This document shows, in pieces, positions 25,809 to 35,947 of a DNA stretch of 64,000 nt. The notes below the pieces were generated by a model. That model did not search any database. It saw only the letters and a list, made by a program, of their open reading frames with translations, and was not told the origin of the DNA. The position numbers were made by a program, and so were the translations under genes. The first letter of the stretch is position 1. Each line of letters begins with the position of its first letter. Source of the DNA: Pseudomonas sp. ACM7 (GTDB taxonomy: Bacteria > Pseudomonadota > Gammaproteobacteria > Pseudomonadales > Pseudomonadaceae); assembly GCF_004136015.1 (NCBI RefSeq), contig NZ_CP024866.1, positions 2,963,522 through 3,027,521 of the forward strand, written 5' to 3'.

Positions 25809-26921
25809 ATGAAGGCATTAGGTATGAAGATAGCTGGCAAGACCCTCCTCGCCATGTCCCTGATGGGCGTGATGGCGGGCGCAGTTCAGGCGGACGACAA
25901 GGTTCTTCACGTGTACAACTGGTCCGATTACATCGCACCGGATACCGTCAAGAAGTTCGAAGCCGAGTCGGGGATCAAGGTTGTTTACGACGTATTCGAC
26001 AGTAACGAAACCCTGGAAGCCAAGTTGCTGGCAGGCAAGTCCGGCTACGACATCGTCGTACCGTCGAACAACTTCCTGGCCAAGCAGATCAAGGCCGGCG
26101 TTTACCAGAAGCTGGACAAGTCCAAGCTGCCTAACTGGAAAAACCTGAACCCTGACCTGCTCAAAGCGGTATCGGTGAGTGACCCGGGCAACGAACACGC
26201 TTTCCCGTACATGTGGGGTTCGATCGGTATCGGCTTCAACGCCGAGAAGGTCAAGGCAGCACTGGGTGCCGATGCGCCAACCAATTCCTGGGATCTGATC
26301 TTCAAACCTGAAAACGCCGCCAAGTTGAAGTCGTGCGGTATCAGTGTCCTGGACTCGCCAACCGAGATGATTCCGGTGGCGTTGCACTACCTGGGCTATC
26401 CAACCGACAGCCAGGACAAAAAACAACTGGCTGAAGCCGAAGCGCTGTTCCTGAAAGTCCGCCCTTCGATCGCCTACTTCCACTCGTCCAAGTACATCTC
26501 CGACCTGGCCAACGGCAACATCTGCGTAGCCGTGGGTTATTCGGGCGACATCTACCAGGCCAAGACCCGCGCGGCTGAAGCCGGTGACAAGGTGAAAGTC
26601 AGCTACAACATTCCGAAAGAAGGTGCGGGCAGCTTCTACGACATGGTCGCCATCCCTAAAGATGCCGAAAACGTCGAAGGCGCCTACAAGTTCATGACCT
26701 TCCTGCAGAAGCCGGAAATCATGGCTGAAATCACCAACGCCGTACGCTTCCCGAACGGTAACGCGGCAGCCACCGCATTGGTCGATAAAGACATCACCGC
26801 CGACCCAGGCATCTACCCGCCGGCAGACGTGCTGGCCAAGCTGTACGCGATTGCCGACTTGCCGGCCGCGACCCAGCGGATCCTGACTCGCAGCTGGACC
26901 AAGATCAAATCCGGTAAGTAA
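25809..26921 (+). CDS. spuD: Polyamine ABC transporter substrate-binding protein (putrescine type)
   Basis: The 370-residue periplasmic PotF/PotD-type protein has a signal peptide (cleavage near VQA/DD) and the typical start [20 protein letters not shown]. Other landmarks are [23 protein letters not shown] and [25 protein letters not shown]. Being first in the transporter half, it corresponds to PAO1 SpuD, a putrescine-preferring binder; the specificity here is inferred from order and similarity. It is followed by a second-family REP element before spuE. Confidence 0.93.
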   Translation: MKALGMKIAGKTLLAMSLMGVMAGAVQADDKVLHVYNWSDYIAPDTVKKFEAESGIKVVYDVFDSNETLEAKLLAGKSGYDIVVPSNNFLAKQIKAGVYQKLDKSKLPNWKNLNPDLLKAVSVSDPGNEHAFPYMWGSIGIGFNAEKVKAALGADAPTNSWDLIFKPENAAKLKSCGISVLDSPTEMIPVALHYLGYPTDSQDKKQLAEAEALFLKVRPSIAYFHSSKYISDLANGNICVAVGYSGDIYQAKTRAAEAGDKVKVSYNIPKEGAGSFYDMVAIPKDAENVEGAYKFMTFLQKPEIMAEITNAVRFPNGNAAATALVDKDITADPGIYPPADVLAKLYAIADLPAATQRILTRSWTKIKSGK

Positions 26922-26929
26922 GTAAAACC

Positions 26930-27031
26930 CTGTAGCAGCTGCCGAAGGCTGCGTTGAGGTCCGAAGGACCTCCGCTTTTCGACAGCACAACTGCTTCGCA
27001 GTTGAACGCAGCCTGCGGCAGCTGCTACAGG
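26930..27031. repeat. REP element of the GCAGCTGC family, inside the spu operon
   Basis: Inverted arms CCTGTAGCAGCTGCCGAAGG and its near-complement at 27005-27031 enclose smaller palindromes (GAGGTCCGAAGGACCTC, AACTGCTTCGCAGTT). It begins 9 bases after spuD. This family differs from the GTGGGAGC elements and recurs at 32221 and 44579. Confidence 0.88.
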
Positions 27032-27118
27032 TATCTGTATAAAAGTTTTGCTGGAACGGTTTTTCGAGGGTAAGTTGCGCGCCGGTTTTGTTGCCAGGCA
27101 GCCATGGCTGTCATGTAA

Positions 27119-28258
<1,140 letters not shown>

Positions 28259-28280
28259 CTACAAGGCTCAAACTATCCAA

Positions 28281-28303
28281 AGTTCGCTCGCCTCGGGCGA
28301 ACT
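28281..28303 (+). other. Hairpin between spuE and spuF
   Basis: AGTTCGC / GCGAACT with a 9-base loop and no strong T run. Such intercistronic stems often leave the binding-protein message more abundant than that of the membrane parts; here this is inference. Confidence 0.55.
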
Positions 28304-28328
28304 GCAAATTTTGTTGGGAGTTTCGTAA

Positions 28329-29471
28329 ATGGCAGTTGCCTCCGGCGCCTATAAGAAAGCCCTCGAGGGCGACCAGTCACCTAAACAGGTGTTGGTCAAA
28401 ATCGACCGGGTCACGAAGAAGTTCGACGAGACGATTGCCGTGGACGATGTGTCCCTGGAAATCAAGAAAGGCGAGATTTTCGCCCTGCTCGGCGGTTCGG
28501 GATCGGGTAAATCCACGTTGCTGCGCATGCTCGCAGGCTTCGAACGGCCCACGGAGGGGCGCATTTTCCTCGATGGCGAAGACATCACCGACATGCCGCC
28601 GTACGAGCGGCCGATCAACATGATGTTCCAGTCCTACGCCTTGTTCCCGCACATGACCGTGGCGCAGAACATCGCCTTCGGCCTCAAGCAGGACAAGATT
28701 CCCGCCGCTGAAGTCGATGCGCGCGTGGCCGACATGCTCAAGCTGGTACAGATGAGCCAGTACGCCAAACGCAAGCCGCATCAGTTGTCCGGTGGCCAGC
28801 GTCAGCGTGTGGCCCTGGCGCGTTCGTTGGCCAAGCGACCGAAGCTGTTGCTGCTCGACGAACCGATGGGTGCTCTGGACAAGAAGCTGCGTTCGCAAAT
28901 GCAGCTTGAGCTTGTCGAGATCATCGAGCGGGTCGGTGTAACCTGCGTCATGGTGACCCACGACCAGGAAGAGGCCATGACCATGGCCGAGCGCATCGCG
29001 ATCATGCACCTGGGCTGGATCGCCCAGATCGGCAGCCCGATCGACATCTACGAAACCCCGACCAGCCGTCTGGTCTGCGAGTTCATCGGCAACGTCAACA
29101 TCTTCGACGGTGAAGTGATCGACGACGCCGAAGGCCACGCGACCATCACCTGCAAGGACCTGGACCGCCAGATTTACGTGGGCCACGGCATCAGCACGTC
29201 GGTGCAGGACAAATCCGTGACCTACGCGATCCGTCCGGAAAAACTGCTGGTGACGCCGACCATGCCGACCTGCGAATACAACTGGTCCAGCGGCAAGGTG
29301 CACGACATCGCCTACCTCGGTGGCCACTCGGTGTTCTACGTCGAACTGCCGAGCGGCAAGATCGTCCAGTCTTTCGTCGCCAACGCCGAGCGCCGTGGCC
29401 AGCGCCCAACCTGGGGTGACCAGGTGTACGTGTACTGGGAAGACGACAGCGGCGTGGTACTTCGCTCATGA
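28329..29471 (+). CDS. spuF: Polyamine ABC transporter ATP-binding protein
   Basis: The 380-residue PotA/PotG-type ATPase shows Walker A GGSGSGKST, Q-loop NMMFQSYALFPHMTV, signature LSGGQRQRVALARSL, Walker B LLLLDEPMGALDK, H-loop MVTHDQEEAMTMAER and a C-terminal TOBE_2 domain (about 300-380). It energises uptake of polyamines delivered by SpuD and SpuE. It overlaps spuG by 4 bases (ATGA at 29468). Confidence 0.96.
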   Translation: MAVASGAYKKALEGDQSPKQVLVKIDRVTKKFDETIAVDDVSLEIKKGEIFALLGGSGSGKSTLLRMLAGFERPTEGRIFLDGEDITDMPPYERPINMMFQSYALFPHMTVAQNIAFGLKQDKIPAAEVDARVADMLKLVQMSQYAKRKPHQLSGGQRQRVALARSLAKRPKLLLLDEPMGALDKKLRSQMQLELVEIIERVGVTCVMVTHDQEEAMTMAERIAIMHLGWIAQIGSPIDIYETPTSRLVCEFIGNVNIFDGEVIDDAEGHATITCKDLDRQIYVGHGISTSVQDKSVTYAIRPEKLLVTPTMPTCEYNWSSGKVHDIAYLGGHSVFYVELPSGKIVQSFVANAERRGQRPTWGDQVYVYWEDDSGVVLRS

Positions 29472-30388
29472 ACATGCGCAAACTCAAACGCCGCCTCAAT
29501 CGAATAATTCCCGGTGGCCGTCAGCTGGTCATCGGGGTTCCGTTCATTTGGCTGTTCATGTTCTTCATGTTGCCGTTCTTCATCGTTCTGAAGATCAGCT
29601 TCGCCGAAGCCGACGTGGCCATTCCGCCGTACACCGAGATCTACAGCTACCTCGACCAAAAAGTGCAGTTGCTGCTTAACCTGAGCAACTACGCGATGCT
29701 GGCCGGCGACGAGTTGTACATCGCCGCCTACCTCGGCTCATTGAAGATGGCGCTGATCAGCACCGTCCTCTGTTTGCTGATCGGCTACCCGATGGCCTAC
29801 GCCATTGCCAGTGCCCGCAAAGAGATGCAAACGGTGCTGGTGCTGCTGATCATGATGCCGACCTGGACCGCGATCCTGATCCGCGTTTACGCGTGGATGG
29901 GCATCCTCAGCAACAACGGTCTGTTGAACGGCTTTTTGATGAGCATGGGCTGGATCAGCGAGCCGCTGCAGATCCTCAACACCAACCTGGCCGTGTACAT
30001 CGGCGTGGTGTATTCGTACCTGCCGTTCATGATCCTGCCGCTCTATGCCAACCTGGTGAAGCACGATGCCAGTTTGCTGGAAGCCGCATCGGACCTGGGT
30101 TCGAGCACCTTCAACAGTTTCTGGAAAATCACCATTCCACTGTCCAAGAACGGCATCGTCGCGGGCTGCATGCTGGTGTTCATTCCGGTGGTGGGCGAGT
30201 TCGTGATCCCGGAACTGCTCGGCGGTCCGGAAACCCTGATGATCGGTAAAGTGCTCTGGCAAGAGTTCTTCAACAACCGTGACTGGCCGGTGGCGTCCGC
30301 CCTGGCGGTGGTGATGCTGGCGATCCTGATTGTGCCGATCATCCTGTTCAACCGTAGTCAGGCCAAAGAAATGGAGGGTAAAGAATGA
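29468..30388 (+). CDS. spuG: Polyamine ABC transporter permease (PotB/PotH type)
   Basis: The 306-residue inner-membrane protein has about six helices and the EAA loop EAASDLGSSTFNSFWKITIPLSKNGIVAG. Other landmarks are VLLIMMPTWTAILIRVYAWMG and VVGEFVIPELLGGPETLMIG. It overlaps both spuF and spuH by 4 bases, so the three membrane-complex genes are translationally coupled. Confidence 0.95.
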   Translation: MNMRKLKRRLNRIIPGGRQLVIGVPFIWLFMFFMLPFFIVLKISFAEADVAIPPYTEIYSYLDQKVQLLLNLSNYAMLAGDELYIAAYLGSLKMALISTVLCLLIGYPMAYAIASARKEMQTVLVLLIMMPTWTAILIRVYAWMGILSNNGLLNGFLMSMGWISEPLQILNTNLAVYIGVVYSYLPFMILPLYANLVKHDASLLEAASDLGSSTFNSFWKITIPLSKNGIVAGCMLVFIPVVGEFVIPELLGGPETLMIGKVLWQEFFNNRDWPVASALAVVMLAILIVPIILFNRSQAKEMEGKE

Positions 30389-31275
30389 AGCGCTTCCGTT
30401 TCTCAAGTTTGATGCTGGTGCTGGGTTTGCTGTTCATCTACGCGCCGATGCTGATCCTGGTGATCTACTCGTTCAACGCCTCCAAACTGGTGACGGTGTG
30501 GGGTGGCTGGTCGATCAAGTGGTACGTCGGCTTGATGGACAACACTCAACTGATGGGCTCGGTGGTGCGCTCGCTGGAAATCGCCTGCTACACGGCGGTG
30601 GCGGCGGTGGCGCTGGGTACATTGGCCGCGTTCGTCCTGACCCGTATCACTCGCTTCAAAGGTCGCACGCTGTTCGGTGGCCTGGTCACCGCGCCGCTGG
30701 TGATGCCCGAAGTGATCACCGGTCTGTCGCTGTTGCTGCTGTTCGTGGCCATGGCGCAGATGATCGGTTGGCCGCAGGAGCGCGGCATCATCACCATCTG
30801 GATCGCCCACACTACGTTCTGTGCGGCGTATGTGGCGGTGGTGGTGTCGGCGCGTTTGCGTGAGCTGGACCTGTCCATCGAAGAAGCGGCCATGGACCTC
30901 GGTGCGCGGCCGTGGAAGGTGTTCTTCCTGATCACCATCCCGATGATCGCGCCATCGTTGGGGGCCGGCGGCATGATGTCGTTTGCCCTGTCGCTGGATG
31001 ACCTGGTGTTGGCGAGCTTCGTGTCCGGTCCGGGTTCCACGACCTTGCCGATGGAAGTGTTCTCGGCGGTGCGTCTGGGCGTGAAACCCGAGATCAACGC
31101 CGTGGCCAGTCTGATTTTGCTGGCGGTATCGCTGATGACGTTCCTGGTCTGGTTCTTCAGCCGTCGTGCCGAAGAAAGTCGCAAACGTGCGATTCAGCAG
31201 GCGATCGAAGAAGGCGCTGCCGACTCCTGGAAACAACCGGACGTACGTCGCGCCCAGGCTCCGGAAGCGGCTTAA
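30385..31275 (+). CDS. spuH: Polyamine ABC transporter permease (PotC/PotI type)
   Basis: The 296-residue second permease starts at the ATG overlapping the spuG stop. It has six predicted helices, the EAA loop EEAAMDLGARPWKVFFLITIPMIAPSLGAG and SLDDLVLASFVSGPGSTTLPM. The charged C-terminal tail (EESRKRAIQQAIEEGAADSW) is cytoplasmic. It ends the spu operon; a REPIN follows at the convergent junction with the HD-domain gene. Confidence 0.95.
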   Translation: MKRFRFSSLMLVLGLLFIYAPMLILVIYSFNASKLVTVWGGWSIKWYVGLMDNTQLMGSVVRSLEIACYTAVAAVALGTLAAFVLTRITRFKGRTLFGGLVTAPLVMPEVITGLSLLLLFVAMAQMIGWPQERGIITIWIAHTTFCAAYVAVVVSARLRELDLSIEEAAMDLGARPWKVFFLITIPMIAPSLGAGGMMSFALSLDDLVLASFVSGPGSTTLPMEVFSAVRLGVKPEINAVASLILLAVSLMTFLVWFFSRRAEESRKRAIQQAIEEGAADSWKQPDVRRAQAPEAA

Positions 31276-31312
31276 AGCGTTGGCCACAATTACGTGGTCA
31301 ACCCCGATCAAA

Positions 31313-31405
31313 ATGTGGGAGCGGGCTTGCTCGCGAAAGCGGTGTGTCAGTCGACATCTCTATCGACTGAAACGGCCTCTTCGCGAGCAAGCCCGCTCCC
31401 ACATT
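31313..31405. repeat. REPIN, GGGC arm type
   Basis: The loop contains CAGTCGACATCTCTATCGACTGA, itself a small dyad and nearly identical to the loop at 46662. It lies between the convergent spuH and HD-domain genes, ending 5 bases from the latter's stop. Confidence 0.92.
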
Positions 31406-31409
31406 TGGT

Positions 31410-32051
31410 TTAGGACATCCAGAGGGATTTGCGGATGATCTCGACGAAGTTCATCGGTTTGAAACCCGGCTCGCTGTCGACCAACACATCCGCGTTTACA
31501 GTGCCGAACGTGGTGTCCGGTTTGTGCTTGAAGCCATTGGCAAACGCACACAGGATGCACTCCTTGAACCCTTCGCCACGCGGGTGGGCATGCACGACTT
31601 CTTCGCGTTGCGCGCTGGGGAACGCTGCGTAGTCGATACCCAACACATCCATTTCAACGCCAGCAGTCACCATCGCCACGTTAGGCCGCAGGTGTTGCGG
31701 CACCCCCGGTGTGGTGTGCAGAGCAATCGACAACCAGACCTGTTCGATATCATCGTCGGACAAACCGTAAGGCTTGAGGAATGCTTTGGCAGCGTTGGCG
31801 CTATCAACTTCGAAGCGCTCGTCGTCAGTGCGATGACCTTCCACCAGACCCAAGTCATGGAACATAGCGCCGACGTACAACAGTTCGGGGTTGTAGGCCA
31901 GTTGCTTGCGTTCACCGCTCAATGCGCCGAACAGAAACACGCGACGCGAGTGGTGATACAGCAGGTCTGATTCGACGTCGCGAATGTATTCCGTGGTGGC
32001 CTTGGCCAACGCGCTGTCGGGGATTTTGATACCGGCAATGGTGCTGCTCAT
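31410..32051 (-). CDS. HD-domain phosphohydrolase-like protein (cyanamide-hydratase-like)
   Basis: The 213-residue protein has the HD metal-site pattern: YHHSRRVFLFG (H33/H34), the pair H65-D66 in GAMFHDLGLV and a later His in WLSIALHTTPGVPQHL. It resembles the small HD family around cyanamide hydratase rather than cyclic-di-GMP or (p)ppGpp enzymes. It diverges from a GlxA-type regulator with a REP element between them, suggesting that regulator controls it. The actual substrate is unknown. In PAO1, as I recall, spuH is followed directly by hacB, so this pair is an insertion relative to that genome. Confidence 0.82.
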   Translation of the reverse strand: MSSTIAGIKIPDSALAKATTEYIRDVESDLLYHHSRRVFLFGALSGERKQLAYNPELLYVGAMFHDLGLVEGHRTDDERFEVDSANAAKAFLKPYGLSDDDIEQVWLSIALHTTPGVPQHLRPNVAMVTAGVEMDVLGIDYAAFPSAQREEVVHAHPRGEGFKECILCAFANGFKHKPDTTFGTVNADVLVDSEPGFKPMNFVEIIRKSLWMS

Positions 32052-32220
32052 GGTGCTGTCCTCGTGGGGAACGCGGTGGCGGCGCTGATGGGTTCAGTCT
32101 GTCCGCGCACCCGAAACCGGACAATCGATCCATGGCTGCGATCCCGGCCAATGAGCATGCATATCGCGCCAACCTCGCTTGTTGGGCGAGGATTGGCTAG
32201 GGTTGATAGTGATCAGCCAG

Positions 32221-32297
32221 AAAAGATCGCAGCCTTCGGCAGCTCCTACATGGAAACGGCGCGCACCTGTAGGAGCTGCCGAAGGCTGCGATCTTTT
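32221..32297. repeat. REP element (AGATCGCAGCCTTCGGCAGC family)
   Basis: A 30-base inverted repeat with AAAAGATCGC...GCGATCTTTT ends lies within the 270-base region between the divergent HD-domain and GlxA genes, only 24 bases before the GlxA ATG. The rest (32052-32220) shows nothing recognisable beyond being the shared promoter region. Confidence 0.88.
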
Positions 32298-32321
32298 TCA
32301 CATTCAAGGTGATTTCCTGTC

Positions 32322-33287
32322 ATGCAGAAAACCGTTGCCATCGTGGTCTTCGCCGGCGTTCAGTCCCTGGACGTCACCGGTCCCATGGATGTGTTTTGCG
32401 AAGCCAATCGTTTCCTTGAGCCGCCAGATCACTATCGACTGGAGGTGATCGGCGTCGAGCGCGGGGTGATGCCGTGTTCCAACGGTTTGGCACTCAATGC
32501 CCATCGGCATTTCAGCGAAGCGCTGGAGGCCTATGACTTGCTGCTGGTGGCCGGTGGGCCGCAGTTACCGTTCATGGATTTCGGTGCGGCATTCGATGCC
32601 TGGCTGCGCGATGCCTGCGCGCTGGCGCAACGCTTTGGCTCGATCTGCAACGGCGCGTTCATGCTCGCCCGGGCCGGATTGCTGGAAGGGCGAACGGTCA
32701 CCACCCACTGGGGCGACGCCGCGGCGCTGGCGCAGTTGTGCCCGTCGACTCAGGTCGAGGCGGATCGCCTTTACGTGGAGGACGGCGAGCTCTACACCTC
32801 GGCGGGTGTCACGGCGGGGATTGATCTGTCGCTGTACTTGCTGGCCAGGGATCACGGGCCGGAAGTAGCGCTGAGTGTGGCAAAGCGGCTGGTGGTGTTC
32901 ACTCAACGCTCCGGCGGGCAGTCACAGTTCAGCCCATTCCTCACGCCTCACGCCGAACCCACTTCTGCCGTGGCACTGGTGCAGCTCTACGTGTTGGCCA
33001 ACCTGACGGGCGACCTGACGATTTCCGACCTGGCCAACGCCGCCAACATGAGTGCCCGCAACTTTTCCAGGGTGTTTACCAAAGTGGCAAAAATCACCCC
33101 GGCGGAATTCGTCGAACGGGCCAGGGTCGATGCGGCGCGGGTGCTGCTTGAAAGCACTCAATCGCCGCTGAAGACCGTGGCTTATCAGTGCGGATTTCGC
33201 GATGCCCAGCACATGCGCAGTGTGTTTAATCGCAGGCTGGGCGTGACGCCGCAGCAGTTCAGGCTGAACTTTGCGGCGATGGTTTGA
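32322..33287 (+). CDS. GlxA family transcriptional regulator (DJ-1/PfpI plus AraC HTH)
   Basis: The 321-residue protein has an amidotransferase-like DJ-1/PfpI domain (about 1-190; VVFAGVQSLDVTGPMDVF, nucleophile-elbow Cys in GSICNGAFMLARAGLLEGR) and two AraC-type helix-turn-helices (about 215-315; LTISDLANAANMSARNFSRVF, SPLKTVAYQCGFRDAQHMRSVF). This family includes activators of arginine, carnitine and betaine catabolism. ATG 32322 has AAGGTGAT upstream. It probably regulates the divergent HD-domain gene; the ligand is unknown. Confidence 0.92.
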   Translation: MQKTVAIVVFAGVQSLDVTGPMDVFCEANRFLEPPDHYRLEVIGVERGVMPCSNGLALNAHRHFSEALEAYDLLLVAGGPQLPFMDFGAAFDAWLRDACALAQRFGSICNGAFMLARAGLLEGRTVTTHWGDAAALAQLCPSTQVEADRLYVEDGELYTSAGVTAGIDLSLYLLARDHGPEVALSVAKRLVVFTQRSGGQSQFSPFLTPHAEPTSAVALVQLYVLANLTGDLTISDLANAANMSARNFSRVFTKVAKITPAEFVERARVDAARVLLESTQSPLKTVAYQCGFRDAQHMRSVFNRRLGVTPQQFRLNFAAMV

Positions 33288-33315
33288 GCAGACATTGTTG
33301 TTGCCTTTCAGGGCC

Positions 33316-33400
33316 TCTTCGCGAGCAAGCTCGCTCCCACATTAGACCGAGTCTGTCTGGACAACTCAGTCAACTGTGGGAGCGAGCTTGCTCGCGATGG
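33316..33400. repeat. REPIN, GAGC arm type
   Basis: The loop ATTAGACCGAGTCTGTCTGG...AACTCAGTCAACTG matches that at 37590. One arm carries the CTTCGCG end of the other sub-type, so it is mixed. It lies at the convergent GlxA/hacB junction. Confidence 0.9.
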
Positions 33401-33427
33401 CGGCGGAACAGCCAATAATTTTTCGGC

Positions 33428-35839
33428 CTATTGCACAGCCCGCGCTGGCAATAGCTTCAACGTACTACGCGTGTTGGCCGTGACTTCTTCATCATTGAGA
33501 TGCGCCTGGTAGTAAATCCCTTCGATATACGCCTCAGCCTGATCGTCATAGTGGCTGTCGAACGGTACGCCACTCTGGCCAACCGGGTTGACGGTCAGGC
33601 TGTGGGTCGGGTCGGCGAAGTCGATCAGGCGGCGGGTCGAAGGACCATAAGTTACTGGCCACGGCGCCGGGCCGATTTTGGCCGAGAGGTTGTTCGGCAC
33701 TTCGTGAGTGCCGGGTGCCGCGAACGGGCCGACATTGAAGATCCGGTCCAGCGGCTTTTGCTGCCCCAGCGGATGGCCATGGGTCAGCGTGTGCGCCTTG
33801 CCCCACTGCCATTGCGCGAAATCGCCGCCGAGGGTGGTTTTGAGATGAGCAATGCTCGCCTGCCACGCAACCTTGACCGTATCGGCGCGGGTTTCCATGC
33901 CGAGGGTGTTGCGGTTGTCCCACCACGGCGAATCGGCAGTCTCGGCCAGTCGTGGCAGTGCAGAATCGATCACCCGCGTCGACAGCAAAGTCTCGAAGAA
34001 GTCATTGCCCAGTTCATCGTGCATCGTCGCGTCAGCCAGGTTGAACAGGAACTGGTTGAACAGCGTGGCGCTGGTGGAATCGAGCGGGTAGTCGCCTTTC
34101 CACTGGGCCAATTGCTCAACCAGTTTGAGTTCGGCGGGATCGCTCACCACTTCACGCAGTACGGGCAACAACGGCGCGAGCAAGCGCGGGCCGTAAGCGG
34201 TGGTGGTGCCCAGTTGCAGCTTCTGGCTGGCGTCGAGATCCCACTTGATAGTCTTGTCGCTGAGCTGGCGATTGAGCTGCTGACCTCGATCGGCCAGGTT
34301 GTAGTAACCGGGAATCTCCATGCCGGTCGGCGACACCGGCTGGAAGTTGGCCGAGACGATGTAACCGCGTGCCGGGTTCTCTTCCTGTGGGTTGGCGCTG
34401 AACGGGTAAAAACCTTCCTTGTCCGCGTCGGCGGTGCTGCCATCGAGGATGAACCCCGGACGCACACCCGCCGGACGTTTTGGCAGTTGCGCCGCTGCCC
34501 ACCAGCCGATGTCGCCCTTGGCGTTGGCCCAGACGATGTTCAGGCCCGGCGCCTGGATCTTTGCGCAGGCACTGCGCGCCTTGGCCAGGGTGTCGGCGCG
34601 GTTGAGCTGGTAGAAGCCCTCAAGGATCGGATTCTGGCTTTCGAGAAAACCCCACCACATGGCGATCGGCGTTTTACCGACGCCGCTGCCCAGCGCATCG
34701 TTGACGATCGGACCGTGGGGCGACTGGCGCAGCACCAGTGTCACCGGTGCCTGGCCCTTGACCGCGATCTGCTGTTCGCTGGTCACCATGTCCACCCACT
34801 TGCCGCGATACCAGACCTGATTGGGATTGTCCGGGTTGACCTTCTCAGTGATCAGATCGAGGTCGTCGTTCTGGAACATGGTGATGCTCCAGCCGAAGTC
34901 GCGGTTCATCCCGAGAGAGGCGAACGGCATCAATGCCTGATAGTGGCCGTAGAGCTCGAAGCCCGGCGCCGAGAGCTGCGCTTCATACCACACCGACGGC
35001 GCGGAAAAACGGATATGCGGGTCGCCGGCCAACAGCGGTTTGCCGCTTTTGGTCCGACTGCCGGAGACAGCCCAGGCGTTGCTGCCCTCGAACTGCGGCA
35101 AGCCGTTGTCGGCCAGTGCCTGTTCGCTGAGGCGGGCGAGGGCGTTGAGGTCTTTCCAGTCGGTACTGGCGAGGGGCGGCATGGCACCGCTGCGGTTTTT
35201 CGCCAGCACGCCCTTGGGCTGCCAGTCGAGATCGAAGACGTTCAGGTAGTTGGCGCCCAACTGATCGCGCACGTAGGTCAGCAACGGTTCGGTGCGAAAC
35301 GCTGCGGCAAAACTGTAGGCCATGTAACCGGTGATGCTGATGGTGTCCTGGGCGGTGAAGGGCCGTTTGGGAATGCCCAGTACATCAAACTCCGCAGGTT
35401 TTGGATGGCTGTCCTGATACTGGTTGATGCCATCCAGATAGGCTTGCATGGCGATAAAGGCCGGCGACTGTTTGTCCATGTTCGCCAGGTAGGTGTCGGC
35501 GCGTTCGCGAATGCGCAGGCTGCGCATCAGCTTATCGGTGTTGAGAAGTTTCGGGCCCAGTACCTCGGCCAGCTCGCCACGGGCGAGGCGACGCAGGGCT
35601 TCCATCTGAAACAGCCGATCCTGGGCGTGGATGTAGCCGAGGGCGCGGTACAGGTCGGTTTCGTTCTCGGCGCGAATGTGCGGGATGCCGCGCTCGTCGT
35701 AACGCACAGTGACCGAACCTTGCAGGTGTTGCAGCTCCACCATGCCCTGACGTGTCGGCTGCTTGCTGTAGACGTACCAGCCTGCACCTGCGGCGAGCGC
35801 AACAATCAGCAGGGCGAGAACGGTCAGGCTACGTTTCAT
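33428..35839 (-). CDS. hacB: Penicillin/AHL acylase family Ntn-hydrolase
   Basis: The 803-residue precursor has an N-terminal signal or anchor helix (about 5-22), the alpha-subunit pattern GIPHIRAENETDLYRALGYIH and AQDRLFQMEALRRLARGEL, and the self-cleaving nucleophile S253 in FEGSNAWAVSG, which becomes the N-terminus of the beta chain. PAO1 has hacB just after spuABCDEFGH, which supports this name over pvdQ or quiP. HacB hydrolyses acyl-homoserine lactones, so it may quench quorum signals, but penicillin-acylase homologues vary in substrate. Export to the periplasm is predicted. Confidence 0.85.
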   Translation of the reverse strand: MKRSLTVLALLIVALAAGAGWYVYSKQPTRQGMVELQHLQGSVTVRYDERGIPHIRAENETDLYRALGYIHAQDRLFQMEALRRLARGELAEVLGPKLLNTDKLMRSLRIRERADTYLANMDKQSPAFIAMQAYLDGINQYQDSHPKPAEFDVLGIPKRPFTAQDTISITGYMAYSFAAAFRTEPLLTYVRDQLGANYLNVFDLDWQPKGVLAKNRSGAMPPLASTDWKDLNALARLSEQALADNGLPQFEGSNAWAVSGSRTKSGKPLLAGDPHIRFSAPSVWYEAQLSAPGFELYGHYQALMPFASLGMNRDFGWSITMFQNDDLDLITEKVNPDNPNQVWYRGKWVDMVTSEQQIAVKGQAPVTLVLRQSPHGPIVNDALGSGVGKTPIAMWWGFLESQNPILEGFYQLNRADTLAKARSACAKIQAPGLNIVWANAKGDIGWWAAAQLPKRPAGVRPGFILDGSTADADKEGFYPFSANPQEENPARGYIVSANFQPVSPTGMEIPGYYNLADRGQQLNRQLSDKTIKWDLDASQKLQLGTTTAYGPRLLAPLLPVLREVVSDPAELKLVEQLAQWKGDYPLDSTSATLFNQFLFNLADATMHDELGNDFFETLLSTRVIDSALPRLAETADSPWWDNRNTLGMETRADTVKVAWQASIAHLKTTLGGDFAQWQWGKAHTLTHGHPLGQQKPLDRIFNVGPFAAPGTHEVPNNLSAKIGPAPWPVTYGPSTRRLIDFADPTHSLTVNPVGQSGVPFDSHYDDQAEAYIEGIYYQAHLNDEEVTANTRSTLKLLPARAVQ

Positions 35840-35947
35840 GGTGATTCCTTGTTGTTATCAGTGGCAGCAGTTCCCTGGCGCCACTGTTTAACACGGCTTG
35901 CCGACATGGCCATCGCACTTAGGAGGGATTCGCGTCTCCTGTCAGCC

